64,000 bases of DNA from Buxus sempervirens. Lineage: Eukaryota; Streptophyta; Magnoliopsida; Buxales; Buxaceae. Location of the stretch: NCBI GenBank assembly GCA_947561395.2, contig OX387184.1, forward strand, positions 27,146,766 to 27,210,765, given 5' to 3'. The notes beneath the pieces are model-generated. The model saw nothing but the letters and a program-made list of their open reading frames with translations, did no database searches and was not told the origin of the DNA. The position numbers and the translations under genes were made by a program. Below, piece after piece: positions 1-11,074 of the stretch (the stretch's first letter is position 1; each line of letters opens with the position of its first letter).

Positions 1-1314
1 AATGGTGTAGCTAGGATTTTAAATTAGGGTGGGCAGAGCAAATGTTTGAGCCAAAACAATAATGATCAAAATAAGTATAATTTTCCATTGAACTAATCAA
101 AATAAAAAAATTAATACAACTAAAAGCATAAAAAATTACAAGTTCACTCGAGGGCTCGTCATATTCTGAAATCTCTAAATGATCTTATTATCAATAGTCC
201 TAAATATATCCCTAGCCTCTCAATTCAAGAGATTAAGTTATAGTTCATCCATTCATCACCCACTTGATTTCATAGTCTGTTTTTAATAAAGTGCATAGCA
301 AAAAAAGCCCTTTCAACACTAGCTGTGGATTACAGATTAAACTAATATGTGAGTCACCATCAACCTGATTAAGTTCAGTTATATATATTACCGATGCTAA
401 CGTAAACCAACAATATAAATATATAACAATCTCATATGTGGCTTTTCCTACATATCTATCATTACGTGTATGGTAAAAAGCAAAGATAAGGAAACATCCT
501 AGGGTTTCACAGTTTTCACCTAATTCATATTATACCTCAATAATTAAGGACTTGTATTTAAAAATTATTTCAATAAACCTCAAATAAACAATCATGATCA
601 TAAGAAGATGGGATAAAAAAAACATAGTAAAACCTTTAAAAATCTAAAAGATAAGTAAAGAATTTTTTTTTCAAAAGGAAACAACAAATCCCGCAACTAT
701 TGAAACTAAATTTTAATTTTATATATATTTTTTAAGATTTATGAAGTTTGAAGTGAAGAAGCCATTGAAGGCCATTGTCAAGCGAGAGAAAAAAGGAAAA
801 GAAATAAAATAATAGAAAGAGGGAAAGATAAATAACCTAGTTGTTATGCATGTAAAGAGTATCAAGAGCAAAGAAAAACAGTGAGATGCACATTTCTTAA
901 TTTGTAGGCAAAAAAGAGCTTTTCTTCTCTATTTATGACACTGTTGAATTGATTTTGATAAAAACGAACTCCCAAAGGAGAAATATTATAGGATGTTTGA
1001 GTTTGGGATTGGACAATAGACAACAAGTACACCATCAATTCCTTTGACTCTTTCTCTCCCACTTGTGATTTTTAAATACTTTGTTTGTTAAGCACTTGCC
1101 ATGCGATGTTAATGTTTGGAGCCAATGGAAAATCAAAATTGTTGGATGAGTAGACCACTTTTTTGAACGTCCACAACACGGTAGACCATACTTAGTGGGC
1201 AAACAAAAATAGTTGAAGGGGGCAAAAGGTCTGATTCAATATGGGGCATAAAGGTTTATTGAGAGGTCAGGGTGGGCGGTTGCCGACCTTGAGCTCTATG
1301 TAGCTTTGCCCCTG
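1..1314. mobile_element. candidate non-autonomous DNA transposon (hAT-like ends)
   Basis: AT-rich, no coding potential. The left edge reads TGGTGTAGCTAGGATTTTAA followed by a run resembling AGGGTGGGC. The right edge (about 1271-1314) contains GGGTGGGCGG and ends TAGCTTTGCCCCTG, so its reverse complement begins CAGGGGCAAAGCTA. The two edges are imperfect inverted repeats of the CAGTGGCGGAGCTA type seen at the ends of some plant hAT-like elements. The left end is at the window edge, so the true start and the target duplication cannot be checked. No transposase is visible. A chance resemblance or a decayed solo repeat is possible. Confidence 0.3.
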
Positions 1315-2031
1315 TTAACCAATGATGCGGGAACCCACCTCAGGTGAATGCTTCCTCTACTGCCAAAATCCAGTGGTATACTGACAGTGATGTGTTTTAG
1401 GGTGTGGGACCCCATATTGAAAAGATGCATCCATTCATCCGTTCCATGCTGATACCACTTAGAGGAAACGGTCTCACATAAGGTTTGCGACATGTGGCTT
1501 GATCTATACTGTTAGTGGGGGCGGAGGGAATATTCTTTGATTTTGGTCCCTTTTTTTTTCCAAACTTTGCCCTCCACAAACAAAACAAACACGTCAACAT
1601 AACCACTTAAAAGTTGTTTCTAAGTGGGCTCCATGTGGTTTGCTAGGCACGTAGCGCATGCAATCCCCTTGTATATATTAAAAAAAGGGACCCAAAATGG
1701 ATTCCTCCACTATGTATGACATAATTTTTGTTAACACTACAAATTAGGCACAACTTTGGGCAAATCACATAGATAGAGAGTGGAAAACTTCAATAATAAT
1801 AAGGGGGACATTACAATTGTATCCGCAAGATCTCGCTTATGCATCTCGACCCTGTCAATAACAAATAGGGGAAATTGTAGTTACATCCCCTGAGGTTTGC
1901 ATTTATGTACCTTGACCTTCTGGCATTTGGAAAAAGCTATGAAACCTCCCCCTCCCTTAGTATATATGTACAAATGGTCTGAAGACCCAATCCATTAGTT
2001 AGCACAATGACACTATTAAGGCATACGTTGA
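1315..2031. other. intergenic sequence with MITE-like fragments
   Basis: No gene seen. Around 1801-1960 there are two related stretches, one with GACATTACAATTGTATCC and one with AAATTGTAGTTACATCCCCT followed by GAGGTTTGC. They resemble arms of the fold-back repeat class at 14162-14590, but no second arm is present here. The last five bases (GTTGA) are the probable left target duplication of the long LTR that starts at 2032. Confidence 0.4.
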
Positions 2032-3354
2032 TGTAGAATCCCGAATTTTAGGAAATAATAACATAATTGTAAATATAAAAATTAGAATAAATAAATTTAA
2101 AATATTGGAGGATAAACATTTAATCTAAGTATTTTGGAGATTAAAATTATAATCCATACTCATATTATGAAGAAAAATAATGAGGAGATTAAATCTAGAA
2201 ATTTAGAAATAAATCTAATGGTCAAATATAGTATAATAATGAAAAGGGCATTTTAGTCTTTTCCCAATGGCTAAATATTAAATTAATAAAAGAAATAATT
2301 ATTAGAATTGAAATAATCAATTAGATTTAAGTTGGATTAAATTTGGATTTAGATAGTCTAATTTATAGTTTAGAAGATGAAAAAAGGGGTCTAATTGAAA
2401 TTATACTTAATTAGGGGCATTAAATATGAGGATAAGATGAGTTTTGGGGTGTTTTAGTAATATTTTAAAATAAGGGAAATAATTAGCAAGAAAATTAATT
2501 AAATTAGAAGTTTCTTATGAGTTAGATTTAAGAGAAAATAATTAAGAGAGATAAGATAGGAAAGTTTTTCAAATAGAATTAGGAATCTTAGTTAGAAAGT
2601 TTCCAAATCCAATTAGGATTTTTATTTGGGTGAATCTATAAAAAGAAGGCATTAGGGAAGATTTGGGGGTTTCCCTTAAGTCAATCGTATGGAGAAAAGA
2701 AGAGAGAAAATTCGTGCATATGGCTGGAAAAATAGAGAGAGATAATAAAAGACTTTAGAGAAAAAGAGAAGTCGCAGAAAATTCCGACCAGCAACCATCA
2801 AATGGCAATCTAGAGACAATCAACAGTTGGATCAGTGTCAAATTTGTAAGTTTTATTCTAGACTGGTGGTTCTTTAATCTGAATGGTGGAGATCGTGTTT
2901 GGAGATCCATAGAGTTGTGCAAAAATTTCAAAAGTTGGCTTTACTTTGAGGTTCATTGGAAAAGAAGAATTTTGCAATACTAAGGCAAGTAGTAACTCTT
3001 CTTTGGCAAAAGCTTGCATGGTTTTATGTTTAGTCGAGAAATAATGATGTTTGTGGCTTTATCGGACTGTCTTGAGTTTTGGTTTATGATCTTGTTTATT
3101 CTATAATGGTTTTAAAAGCATCAAAACGCCTATGGTTCTATGTTTTTGATTTTATTCATGTTAAAGAAGTATTTTGATCGATTTGTTGTGTTAAGAATGA
3201 TGAATTCCAAGTTAAAAGCGTTTTGATTGATTTAGCATGCCTAGAGAATGATTTTAAATTTAATAGAACTGATTCTAAATGATGGGATAAATGATGGGAA
3301 TAAGTTATAGAAGATTAAGTTGAAAATTCGGAAAAATGACAAAATTCTAGATTT

Positions 3355-3535
3355 TTGCGAAATTACACAAGCACTAGACACGTCGCTTGAGTGCTCATGT
3401 TGAGCGTCTTTTTGTTTTGTTTTGTATCAAAGACCGCTAGACAGGCCGCTTGAGTGATCTGTCTAGCGCCATTGAACATGTTAATTTGTGAGACTGCTTG
3501 ACACCAAGGGTTTAGCAATCTGTTGAGTGCCCAAT
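3355..3535 (+). repeat. GC-rich palindromic motif island inside solo LTR
   Basis: In otherwise AT-rich LTR DNA this stretch repeats variants of CTAGACAGGCCGCTTGAGTG and GAGCGTC: GCTAGACA/TGTCTAGC pairs, GTCGCTTGAGTGCTC, GCCGCTTGAGTGATC. The words can fold on one another. Similar islands with other motifs occupy comparable positions in the other long LTRs. Confidence 0.5.
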
Positions 3536-4401
3536 GTAGTTTTTTGATTTTTGAGAAATTAATTCATATTTTAACCATAAAATGATTTTTGGATAAATCT
3601 AACACATTTACAAATAATATTTTGGTGTATAGAAATTGTTTTTAGTGGCCAAATAATTTTATAAAAATTATACAATAATTTGGGTACATTTTGCTGGAAT
3701 AGGACTAGAATAGTTGACTTGGTAGATTCAAAGGGGTTTTATTGTTTCTTTTTTATTCTTACAGTTTTCTAATATAGTTTTAAACATGTTTTGATCTTTG
3801 GAATTATTCAAATTCATATACAATAGATTTTGGGTTTTTGATTGGATATTTATGGTTTATTGAATCTTGTGGACTTATAAAATATGATGGGCTCTTCAAT
3901 ATAAGTACTGTTTATTTATTATCTCCATGAGGTATTTTTCTACCAAGATGGTAGTGGTTGTTGGTTTAACTCTATGAAGCAATGAATTAAGTTATGATGG
4001 CAACTATTGACATGTATTTTCAAACTATATAACTGTTTTTGGTTTGCGTGTGTGTAGCGGGTTTACTCATTATGGATCCATAGTTTAGTTGGATAGTGAG
4101 GTCTGTCTATCTTTGTTTGGATTAAGTTTAGTTCCATTTATGCGTTTCCTCTAAGAAGGAGAGGACATTTCAAGAGGGAATGAGCTGCAGCGATCTGTTT
4201 CCACCAAGATGGTGAGGTCTTTTGTTGGATTGTACTCACACTTCAAAAAAAAAAAGGGCTTTAGCGGCGGGGACTAAGATACCTTTAGCAGCGGTCTTTA
4301 AAAGGACCACTGCTAAAAGTAATCCTATTTTCGACCCCACCTCACCCAAATGAGTCTCCCATGCGACTCTGCCCTAATCCTCATCTCGCTCATCATCTCC
4401 G

Positions 4402-4473
4402 TGATTCTCTCCCGATCAAGTGTTTCATTGAGCGAGCATGTATTTGCTTCCTCTTTCGTCTGTGTCAAGGTAA
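4402..4473 (+). repeat. imperfect direct repeat flanking the nested LTR (left copy)
   Basis: GATTCTCTCCCGATC, then a serine/leucine-like C/T-rich stretch ending GTGTCAAGGTAA. A second copy starts at 13418 on the other side of the inserted LTR (GATTCTCTCCCGATC ... GCGTCGAGGTAA). Only the last five bases are the LTR target duplication, so the rest is an older tandem duplication in the CACTA body. Confidence 0.5.
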
Positions 4474-5093
4474 TGTAACGCCCCAGATCAGAGTTATGTA
4501 GGAAAACCATAACTCATCTCTGGAAGTTAATATATAATACAGGATCGTAATATCAGAGTAAAGGAAAAACATGAATGAACAATAACTAAATAATCAGAGT
4601 GCGCTACAATCCCAAACTAAAATAATAAATACCGAATACAGCTCTACACTCACATAACTGAGCAACTACCTGCAGGTATCGTCCTTTCCAAGAGCAGCTG
4701 AAAACAAAACAAAACAATATGGAATGAGATACGAATATACTAGTAAGCAGCACATGCATGCACAAATACATTTTTCATAGTTATAAAACATGGATCGAAT
4801 AATACGCAAGTAATGATGGCAATAACATGATTAATCCGATTAAGCTCACAATAATTCATTGGACAAAAATGATATAGCTAATGAAGACCAGCATGTAATT
4901 CAAATCTGTAGTATCGATGTCAACTAACTCGAATAATCACAAAATTCAATATAATCATAAACCACGTCTCAATGAAACCGAGTTTTCATAACAATCCAAT
5001 AGATATATCTCAAGTCAAGTCAATCGCCAATATCAATAAAAAATCACATCATGCTCAAGTCCACACGTCCGTGTATATATCCACCTACCCAAG

Positions 5094-5450
5094 ATCAGAT
5101 ACTGAAATGACGTCCTACTTCAGGTATCGTCATCCAATGTCGGCCTACTCCGGGTAACGACATTGACAACACCAAACTACTCGAAGTGTTGGTGTTGCTC
5201 TACAACGGGATGGAGATACAAATACCGATAAAACAAACCATAGATGCCAATGTCATGTAGTTCACTTATATTGGGTAATTCGCATGCCAGAGTGACATCC
5301 AAGCCTCCTGAAACACAGTCCGGTCAACATAGACTCGATACTCTGAAATGACTGCCTACCCAAGGACTATGTCATCCAATGCCGTCCTACTTCGGGTTTC
5401 GACATTGACAACCCGGCCTACTAAGGATCACGGGTTGCTCTACCCTGGTC
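5094..5450 (-). repeat. array of short hairpins with conserved loops inside LTR
   Basis: Two clusters (5094-5190 and 5335-5450). Each unit is a short variable word, a conserved CCTACTTCGGGT-type core, then the reverse complement of the word. Stems I can read are ATGAC/GTCAT, CAATGTC/GACATTG and AACACC/GGTGTT in the first cluster, and ATGAC/GTCAT, CAATG/CATTG and CAACCCG/CGGGTTG in the second. Stem sequence differs between neighbouring units while the core stays similar. The matching array on the plus strand is in the LTR at 41166-44393. Confidence 0.6.
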
Positions 5451-5907
5451 ATGGCAACACTCATGGCCATGTAATTATAGCAATAAAGTCAACACATCAC
5501 ATTACTAAGCTTAGACTCTGGATCCAGGACAAGCTAGACCTTAAACCAAATAAACTCAACAAATAGACCAACCTCTGGTCACAAATAGACTAACCTCTGG
5601 TCGCAAATATACCAACCTCTAGTTGCAATTAAATACTAAAACAAACCATCTTTATCATGGTCTCTCAAGACCAGAACAATACTTTATTGAAATCCAAATG
5701 TATTTTCTAAAGCAAAGGACATTATTCAAACCAATCATTGTAGACAAAACTCTCAAGAAAACCATTTTAATAAAATCTGTCCAGCATACTAAGATTAGAT
5801 AAAACTCATTTAAAATAGTGTCACAAATCTGAAATATCAGTGATAAAATCTTAACTTAGAATAATTAAAGACAGCAAAGATCTTCACTCAACGTCAATAG
5901 TAAAACA

Positions 5908-6229
5908 TGACGAAAATAGAAGATGGAGATAGAAGAATTCAGATCTGGAAACAGTATTTCTTGCTATATTTTTTTTCATGTATTCATGGGAGTATTACAT
6001 CACCCTTTATAGGATCTTACCTAACTATGAATAAAGAAAGAAGCTTTACATTCTGGAAACATTCTAGAGAATATCTACAGCAGTACAATTAGTTATGAAA
6101 TGATTCAAAACAGATCCTATAATCAAGGAACTAATCAAGGAACCAATTCCTATAATCAAGGAACCAATTCCTAATCGGTTAAGGAAATAAATCTCCAGAT
6201 CCTTCAATTTAGGAACTAATTCTTCAACA
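5908..6229 (-). repeat. Copia 3' LTR
   Basis: 322 bp, TGACGAAAAT...TTCTTCAACA on the plus strand. Because the element is on the minus strand this is its 3' LTR. A TATA-like CTATAAAGG is present on the minus strand near 6004-6012. It contains two copies of CCTATAATCAAGGAAC. Confidence 0.92.
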
Positions 6230-6242
6230 CTCCCCCTCAAGT
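6230..6242 (-). other. polypurine tract of Copia element
   Basis: Plus strand CTCCCCCTCAAG, i.e. CTTGAGGGGGAG on the element strand, directly beside the 3' LTR. This is the expected plus-strand primer for reverse transcription. Confidence 0.8.
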
Positions 6243-8288
6243 TGGTGCATAGATATCACACATGCCCAACTTGTCTACTAATTTTGAGAAGATTCGATTT
6301 GAGACAGCTTTAGTAAGAAGATCAGCCAACTGATCTTCTGATCTGATCTTAGGTAACTCCAATATAGCCTCATCAAGCTTTTCTTTAATAAAGAATCTGT
6401 CCACCTCTATGTGTTTTGTACGATCATGTTGGACTGGGTTGTGAGCAATATCACACGCAGCTTTATTGTCACAATACAATTGAATGGATTGCATAGATGA
6501 GTACCCAAAATCTTGCAAAAGAAGTTTCAGCCACAACGCTTCACAAAGAGCAAGAGCCATACCTCTGAATTCAGTTTTTGCACTTGAACGAGCAACAACA
6601 TTTTGTTTCTTGCTCCTCCATGTAACAAGGTTACCCCCCACAAACGTAAAGTAACCAGATGTTGATCTCCTATCATCTTTAGCTCCAGCCCAATCAGCAT
6701 CAGTATAGGCATCAATGTTGCAACAGTTTGTCGCATCGATGTTACAACAGTCTATATTTTTAGTGAACAGAACCCCTTTTCCAGGTGCAGATTTTAAATA
6801 CCTCAAGATGCGCATGACTGCATTCATATGTTGCTCTTTTGGATCATGCATAAATTGACTAACAATACTCAATGCATAAGCAAGATCCGGTCTTGTATGT
6901 GCTAAGTACATCAATCTCCCTACAAGTCTTTGGTATCTCACTTTATCAGTTGGAACTTGGTCTGACTCAACACATAACTTCAAACCTTCTTCCACCGGTG
7001 TATCAGCTGGTTGACATGCTAACATTCCAGTTTCTTGTAATAGATCCAAGGTATACTTTCTCTGTGACAGAAATATCCCTTTCTTAGATCTAGATACTTC
7101 AATCCCAAGAAAATATTTTAAAGAACCAAGGTCCTTCATTTCAAATTCTTTAGATAAGTACTCTTGTAGTGCCTTCCTCTCTTCTGGATCATTCCCTGTG
7201 ACTACCATATCATCTACATAGATGATGAGTGCAGTGATCTTATCTTGTTGCCTTTTTAGAAACAATGTATGATCTGAGTTGCTTTGATGGTAGCCAAAGC
7301 CTATCATGGCTTTTGTAAATCTTCCAAACCATGCTCTTGGAGACTGTTTCAATCCATACAATGATTTCTTTAATCTGCACACCTTCTGACTATGTTTTGC
7401 TGGTGTCATGCAACCCGGTGGAAGGTTCATATAAACTTCTTCAGATAATTCTCCATGTAGAAAGGCATTCTTCACATCAAATTGTTGTAATGGCCACTCC
7501 AGATTTGCAGCTAAAGACAACAACACCCGAACAGTGTTGATTTTAGCTACAGGTGCAAATGTCTCTGTGTAGTCGATCTCATAGGTTTGGGTGTACCCTT
7601 TTGCCACAAGTCTTGCCTTATACCGTTCCACCTTGCCATCTGCCTTGTACTTCACAGTGTAGATCCATCGACATCCCACTGGCCTCTTCCCTGGTGGACA
7701 ATCAACAAGTTCCCAAGTTTGATTCTTTTGCAAGGCATTCATCTCTTCATTCATAGCAACTTTCCATCTTGGGTCAGCTAAGGCTTCCTGCACACTGTTA
7801 AGAATAGCTACAGTAGATAATTGATTCACAAATGATTTATTTGATTCAGACAGATTTTTGTGAGACACATAATGACTCATGGGATACTTAACTCTACTAG
7901 ACAGTTCAGGTTCATATGTGGGTTTAGGAATACCTCTGGTTTGACTCTGTGGCAGCTGTTTTATTTGTGGTTGAGACCCTCTATCAGGAACATCCTCAGT
8001 AGATGATTGGTGTGGTATATTGAGGGGAGGCTCGCCCTCAAATAGGAATGGACTGGTGTCTTCTGATTGTATTATTCCTTCTGTTTCACCAGTGCCTTCT
8101 ATTTGTGTTACTCCTTCAATTTCTGGCCATTCATCACCATCTGATTCAGCAATATTTTCTGCTGTTTCTGTGACAGATGGTTCTGTTGCAGCAGGTGTTG
8201 CAACATCGTCAGCACGTGTTGCAACATCGTTAGGACAGACCTCTCCAGCAGCAATTTCTTCATAAATCTGATATTCATACTGTACCAA
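6237..8288 (-). CDS. Copia pol, C-terminal half: reverse transcriptase and RNase H
   Basis: 683 codons, open throughout. Residues 1-130 are a low-complexity linker. The Copia-type reverse transcriptase spans about residues 190-435, with TWELVDCPPGKRPVGCRWIY, the QQFDVKNAFLHGEL segment and the catalytic YVDD at 357-360. RNase H follows at about 527-665 (TDADWAG, YCDNKAA, HIEVDRFF). The protein copies element RNA into DNA and removes the template. It is the same reading frame as the segment ending at 8328; a single TAG separates them, so the start used here (8288) is simply the first Met after the stop. Just before RNase H there is a small in-frame duplication (CCNIDA twice, residues 514-527). 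The last codons overlap the polypurine tract. Confidence 0.9.
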   Translation of the reverse strand: MVQYEYQIYEEIAAGEVCPNDVATRADDVATPAATEPSVTETAENIAESDGDEWPEIEGVTQIEGTGETEGIIQSEDTSPFLFEGEPPLNIPHQSSTEDVPDRGSQPQIKQLPQSQTRGIPKPTYEPELSSRVKYPMSHYVSHKNLSESNKSFVNQLSTVAILNSVQEALADPRWKVAMNEEMNALQKNQTWELVDCPPGKRPVGCRWIYTVKYKADGKVERYKARLVAKGYTQTYEIDYTETFAPVAKINTVRVLLSLAANLEWPLQQFDVKNAFLHGELSEEVYMNLPPGCMTPAKHSQKVCRLKKSLYGLKQSPRAWFGRFTKAMIGFGYHQSNSDHTLFLKRQQDKITALIIYVDDMVVTGNDPEERKALQEYLSKEFEMKDLGSLKYFLGIEVSRSKKGIFLSQRKYTLDLLQETGMLACQPADTPVEEGLKLCVESDQVPTDKVRYQRLVGRLMYLAHTRPDLAYALSIVSQFMHDPKEQHMNAVMRILRYLKSAPGKGVLFTKNIDCCNIDATNCCNIDAYTDADWAGAKDDRRSTSGYFTFVGGNLVTWRSKKQNVVARSSAKTEFRGMALALCEALWLKLLLQDFGYSSMQSIQLYCDNKAACDIAHNPVQHDRTKHIEVDRFFIKEKLDEAILELPKIRSEDQLADLLTKAVSNRIFSKLVDKLGMCDIYAPT

Positions 8289-8327
8289 ATCATAATCTAG
8301 AGTCTGAATTTCCTTCTGGTACTCCCC

Positions 8328-9899
8328 CTAAAGTTTAGACTCAGATAAGAAATACATTTCATCTTCATGGAAAACCACATCCATTGTGATAAACATGCGT
8401 TGAGTTGGAGGATGATAACATCGGTACCCCTTTTGGTGTATAGCATATCCAACAAAAACACATCGCAACGCTCGAGGAGCTAACTTGTTGCGTTGATGTT
8501 TATAGAGATGGACAAAAGCTACACAACCAAAGATATGAGGGGGTAAATTTGGGACGCTTGTTGTACCAATAGCAGTAGTAAGAACTTGGAGGGGTGTCTG
8601 GAATTCAATAGAGTTAGAGGGAACTCTATTGATCAAATATGCTGCAGAAGTAAGTGCTTCTCCCCAATAGGATAATGGCATATGGGCTGCAATCAAGGAG
8701 GCACGAACAACTTCCAACAAATGTCGATTTTTCCACTTTGCAACACCATTCTGTTGGGGTGTATCGGAACAAGTAGTTTGATGGATAGTGCCATGGGCGT
8801 GCAAAAACTTTTGAAGTTCAGAACTTTGATATTCTCCACCATTGTCACTTCGAAGAATCTTGACTTGTGCATTGTATTGAGTTTCAATCAATTTATGAAA
8901 CTTTTGAAATAATGAGTTCACTTCACCTTTGGATTTCATTAAATATAACCAAGTCATCCTTGTACAATCATCAATAAAAGTAACAAACCAACGAGATCCT
9001 CTCAAAGTTGTGACTTTAGATGGCCCCCAGACATCAGAATGTATCACCATAAATGGAAGTGGACTCAATGTCAAACTCAATGGAAATGGTGTTCGATGGC
9101 TTTTGGCCATTTCACATACATCACAATGGAAACTAGAAACATCCACTTTTGTGAATAAACTAGGAAATAATTTCCTTAGATAGCCAAATGAAGCATGCCC
9201 AAGACGTCTATGCCATAGCCAAATTTCAGATATCTTCTTCTCCCCCTCATAGTCATTCACTGCCAAGACTTGATGTAACTTGTCTGAGATTCTGGACACC
9301 AAATCCAGATAGTACAGCTTGCCTCGTCTAATACCACAACCAATCGTCTGCTTTGTTTGGATGTCCTTGAAAACACAACAATCAGGCCAAAAGATTACAA
9401 CACAAGATAAGGCTTTAGTTATTTGAGAAACTGACAAGAGATTATATTCTAAAGATGGGACAACCAAAACAGAAGTGAGGTTTAAAGTATCAGTGAGGGT
9501 CAAGGATCCTTCCCCAATAACTGGGGTAGTGTTACCATTGGCAGTTGAAACAATTTGTTGTGAGGAAGGTTTAAGAAGGTTTACTTGTTTAGAATCAAAT
9601 ATTATATGATTTGTAGCACCAGAATCAATTATCCATGCACTATTAGAAACAGGTGAAGAAATATTAAAAACCTTACCACCGTTATCTGTAGTGGCTACTA
9701 ACACGGAGGAAGTCTGGATATCGGCATCTGTTCCAACATCTGTTGCAACAACAGCAGCAGCAGCAGTTCCAGTTTTCTTCTTCCGGGCTGCACGGCTATG
9801 ATCCCACCATTCAGGATATCCCACTAGTTCAAAACATCGATCTTTGGTGCCCAATCTGATTGCAATGGGTGCACTTATATGTAGGCTTATCAACACCAT
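8328..9899 (-). CDS. Copia pol, N-terminal half: protease and integrase
   Basis: 523 codons ending at TAG 8328-8330. Residues about 18-36 are the tail of the gag zinc knuckle region, read here because of a frame break upstream; the listed start is not native. Aspartic protease DSGA is at 92-95. The gag-pre-integrase zinc segment is at about 226-268 (LWHRRLGH, then HCDVC). The integrase core has HSD (D289) and RSDNGGEY (D352). The third catalytic position is changed: the family has Glu-Arg after QQNGVA, this copy has Lys388-Trp389, so the DDE triad is incomplete. Both changes fit C-to-T / G-to-A transitions. The 3' TAG most simply reflects one CAG-to-TAG change, since the frame continues into the reverse transcriptase. 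Confidence 0.88.
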   Translation of the reverse strand: MVLISLHISAPIAIRLGTKDRCFELVGYPEWWDHSRAARKKKTGTAAAAVVATDVGTDADIQTSSVLVATTDNGGKVFNISSPVSNSAWIIDSGATNHIIFDSKQVNLLKPSSQQIVSTANGNTTPVIGEGSLTLTDTLNLTSVLVVPSLEYNLLSVSQITKALSCVVIFWPDCCVFKDIQTKQTIGCGIRRGKLYYLDLVSRISDKLHQVLAVNDYEGEKKISEIWLWHRRLGHASFGYLRKLFPSLFTKVDVSSFHCDVCEMAKSHRTPFPLSLTLSPLPFMVIHSDVWGPSKVTTLRGSRWFVTFIDDCTRMTWLYLMKSKGEVNSLFQKFHKLIETQYNAQVKILRSDNGGEYQSSELQKFLHAHGTIHQTTCSDTPQQNGVAKWKNRHLLEVVRASLIAAHMPLSYWGEALTSAAYLINRVPSNSIEFQTPLQVLTTAIGTTSVPNLPPHIFGCVAFVHLYKHQRNKLAPRALRCVFVGYAIHQKGYRCYHPPTQRMFITMDVVFHEDEMYFLSESKL

Positions 9900-10215
9900 T
9901 GGTACGCTTTGGAGGGAAGTCTCTTTGGCGGTCCTCTCGGTTGTGGGTTGGGCGGTTGCGGGTCATCATTGCGGAAGCTTCAGATTTTTCAGATTCCCCA
10001 ACCAGGGTTGCTCGACGTACCACCTCTCTTCGAATTAATGAATAGCATTCTTCCAAATCTGGAACAAGTTCTTTGCGTATAATCTCTCCACGAACTTGAT
10101 CAAATGATGCATCCAATCCAGCAAGAAATATGTGCACCCTTAGTCGTTCAATAGACTTTCGGTATGCAATGATATCATCAGGATCCTTCATGACAACTTT
10201 ATCACGATGATCCAA
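9829..10215 (-). pseudogene. Copia gag, C-terminal part with zinc knuckle
   Basis: Continues the gag of 10202-10675 in another frame: helical capsid segment (DHRDKVVMKDPDDIIAYRKS, then LRVHIFLAGLDASFDQVRGE) and a nucleocapsid zinc knuckle start CTHCNQIGH. The knuckle's last Cys is reached only in the frame of the next segment (KDRC), so a second small frame break lies near 9850. It would package element RNA. Confidence 0.8.
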
Positions 10216-10675
10216 TTCTCGGAAAACTCCGGTTAACTCTCCATAATATTCTGAGAGACTTTCCCTTTTGTGCAGCTGTAAATGCCTTTTGATTTAAAGT
10301 AAATACCTGCAATTCATCACTTCCATCATAGAAGGCTTTTGATAGAGCACTCCAGATGTCGTAGGCAGTGGATAAGCGTACATAACGCTTCATAATTTCT
10401 GGAGTCATGGACATCAATATCCATCGTTTCACTTTTTGATTTTCAGCATACCATCTTTCATAGCCATCTTCAAATTCTGCAGGTGGCTTCGTCTTACAAC
10501 GAATATAAGAGAGTTTCTCTCTTTCGACGATGTGCATCTCCATCAACTGTGACCAAATATCATAATTTGATTCATTTAGAATAATTCCAGCATTAAAAAT
10601 ACCTTCAGATTGAACAACAGCAGGAACCAATCTTGGTTGAGATGGTTCCGGCATGTTTTTGGAGGAAGAATCCAT
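10202..10675 (-). pseudogene. Copia gag, N-terminal part
   Basis: Starts at ATG 10673-10675, 57 bases inside the 5' LTR and just downstream of the primer site. Contains a Copia gag segment: ILNESNYDIWSQLMEMHI, then WILMSMTPEIMKRYVRLSTA and AYDIWSALSKAF. The frame is lost near 10250 (after TAAQKG), and the capsid sequence resumes in the next frame at 10215. Strong match to plant Copia gag; broken. Confidence 0.82.
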
Positions 10676-10711
10676 CAGTTGTTGGAGGAAGAATTCAGCA
10701 ATAATCCTTCA

Positions 10712-10732
10712 GATCGTTTGGCTCTGATACCA
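10712..10732 (-). other. primer-binding site, tRNA-iMet type
   Basis: On the minus strand TGGTATCAGAGCCAAACG, immediately inside the 5' LTR. TGGTATCAGAGC is complementary to the 3' end of plant initiator tRNA-Met. Confidence 0.88.
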
Positions 10733-11074
10733 TGACGAAAATAGAAGATGGAGATAGAAGAATTCAGATCTGGAAACAGTATTTCCTGTTGTATTTTTTT
10801 TCATGTATTCATGGGAGTATTACATCACCCTTTATAGGATCTTACCTAACTATGAATAAAGAAAGAAGCTTTACATTCTGGAAACATGCTTTACATTCTG
10901 GAAACATTCTAGAGAATATCTACAGCAGTACAATTAGTTAGGAAATGATTCAAAACAGATCCTATAATCAAGGAACTAATCAAGGAACCAATTCCTATAA
11001 TCAAGGAACCAATTCCTAATCGGTTAAGGAAATAAATCTCCAGATCCTTCAATTTAAGAACTAATTCTTCAACA
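10733..11074 (-). repeat. Copia 5' LTR
   Basis: 342 bp. Same as 5908-6229 apart from about five substitutions and a tandem duplication of the 20-mer GCTTTACATTCTGGAAACAT (about 10867-10906). Followed by the right copy of the AAACA target duplication. Confidence 0.92.

Larger units (their letters stand above)
5908..11074 (-). mobile_element. Copia LTR retrotransposon, nearly complete, young
   Basis: 5.17-kb element in minus orientation with two LTRs (5908-6229 and 10733-11074), a perfect AAACA target duplication (5903-5907 and 11075-11079), a tRNA-iMet primer site beside the right LTR and a polypurine tract beside the left one. Gene order on the minus strand is gag, protease, integrase, reverse transcriptase, RNase H, the Copia order. 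LTRs differ by five substitutions over about 322 aligned bases by eye, plus one 20-bp duplication in the right LTR, so insertion is recent. Gag has two frame breaks, pol one in-frame TAG, and integrase lacks its catalytic Glu, so it is probably not autonomous. Short LTRs and the RNase H tail suggest an Ivana/Oryco-like lineage (tentative). Confidence 0.92.
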
